The notes beneath the pieces are model-generated. The model saw only the letters and a program-made list of their open reading frames with translations. It did not search any database and was not told where the DNA came from. A stretch of DNA of 64,000 nt, from NCBI RefSeq assembly GCF_963662255.1, contig NC_085046.1, positions 135,389,392-135,453,391 of the forward strand, given 5' to 3'. Positions 63,335-64,000 of the stretch are shown here, piece after piece (the stretch's first letter is position 1; each line of letters opens with the position of its first letter). This DNA is from Cinclus cinclus. Its lineage: Eukaryota > Chordata > Aves > Passeriformes > Cinclidae. Position numbers and translations under genes: made by a program.

Positions 63335-64000
63335 CATCCTCTCTCACTTCCACATGCTTATATAGCGAGCCAGGGACTGACACCAATTTTCATGTCAAGT
63401 GTGTAATTCACAATAAAACTTTCTGATTCTGGATCCTCAGACTTCTGTCATTGCTTTTGACTATGCGCTGTTATAAACTTTAGGTTCTTTGTTCTTTCTT
63501 AGGGGTGAGATGTCACAATGTCCTCCCACATCTTAACTTTTCGTTTAAAACATGCCCGGGTTTTTTAGGGCCCCTAATGTATAATGACCTTTTATTTTCC
63601 TAGTTCTGTTTCCTTTGTTCTTCAAGGAAAATGAAAATTTATAATGATGAGTTAACAATTGCACACAAAAAATATCTCAGTTTAAGGAATTACTTTTTCT
63701 ATCTCTCTTACTTAACCACTAGGTTTCACCTCATCCAGAACTGAATTCCAAAATTATCAGCTAGCTTTGCCATGAGAGTAAAAAGTGTTTCACACACCAT
63801 TCAAATCAAGCAGTAATGTCTTGTTTTGAATAAGAACCACTCCTTGTCAAAGAGAGTTAGTCACAGCGGAACTTGCTTCGTCAATTAATTGGCATATCAA
63901 AAATGAGGAATATTGTTCAAAAGTGATTTGCTGTTGAGTGCAGGCATTCCAAATGATCTTCAATATGAGCTTTGAAAATTAACCTTGAAGATTAACTGTG
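63335..64000. other. AT-rich noncoding DNA with possible promoter/poly(A) pair
   Basis: A TATATAG near 63359 and AATAAA at 63412-63417 lie about 50 bases apart, the order seen in short LTRs, but no LTR ends or family motifs are recognisable. The rest holds nothing I can identify. Confidence 0.35.

Noticed and set aside
63023..63426. Long KEGR / SFLP repeat open frames as a repetitive protein
   Set aside because: They are translations of the CCTT/AAGG microsatellite in several frames.

Overview
This window reads as a gene-poor, AT-rich stretch (roughly two thirds A+T by eye) of a bird nuclear genome. The avian assignment rests on repeat content. There are many fragments of CR1, the dominant LINE of birds and other reptiles, recognisable by its 3' end, its reverse-transcriptase FADD region and its endonuclease region. 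There are also long terminal repeats (LTRs) that match, from memory, the ERVL-type solo LTRs common in avian genomes. I see no bacterial, organellar or plasmid signature. No protein-coding gene, tRNA, rRNA or CRISPR array could be supported. Open reading frames are all at most 142 codons, and the longest ones fall in simple repeats or antisense to transposable elements.

Layout: 1-6.4 kb is unique AT-rich DNA with one CR1 3' end (1.1 kb). A CR1 RT fragment lies at 6.46 kb. A minus-strand LTR with a duplicated 52-bp block is at 11.1-11.5 kb. A moderately GC-rich unclassified island followed by a CR1 3' end is at 12.75-13.4 kb. A stretch dense in homeodomain-like TAAT motifs (14.2-14.65 kb) is the best candidate for a conserved regulatory element. 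The largest CR1 copy (about 1 kb, minus strand) is at 16.9-17.9 kb, with an older one at 21 kb. At 26.15-27.56 kb a CR1 is split by an insert carrying an LTR-like promoter. From 27.6 to 38.2 kb the DNA is mostly unique. Then come a hairpin pair and GC-rich patch (38.3-38.6 kb), an old ERVL-type LTR (39.2-39.8 kb), a CR1 split by a 605-bp TG...CA element flanked by a perfect 6-bp duplication (41.3-42.7 kb), and a three-level nest at 50.4-52.3 kb (CR1, then ERVL-type LTR, then a second LTR). A likely LTR lies at 55.7-56.0 kb, a CR1 endonuclease fragment at 58.65-59.1 kb, an ERVL-type solo LTR at 60.9-61.4 kb, an A-rich tract at 62.8 kb and an uninterrupted 198-bp CCTT microsatellite at 63.1 kb.

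Nothing here forms a pathway or operon. The interest lies in the order of transposon insertions, in LTRs that keep promoter and polyadenylation signals, in candidate regulatory DNA, and in a few structured or highly mutable sequences. Repeat families were named by recognition from memory, not by database search, so exact subfamilies are left open. I found no convincing new biological system.
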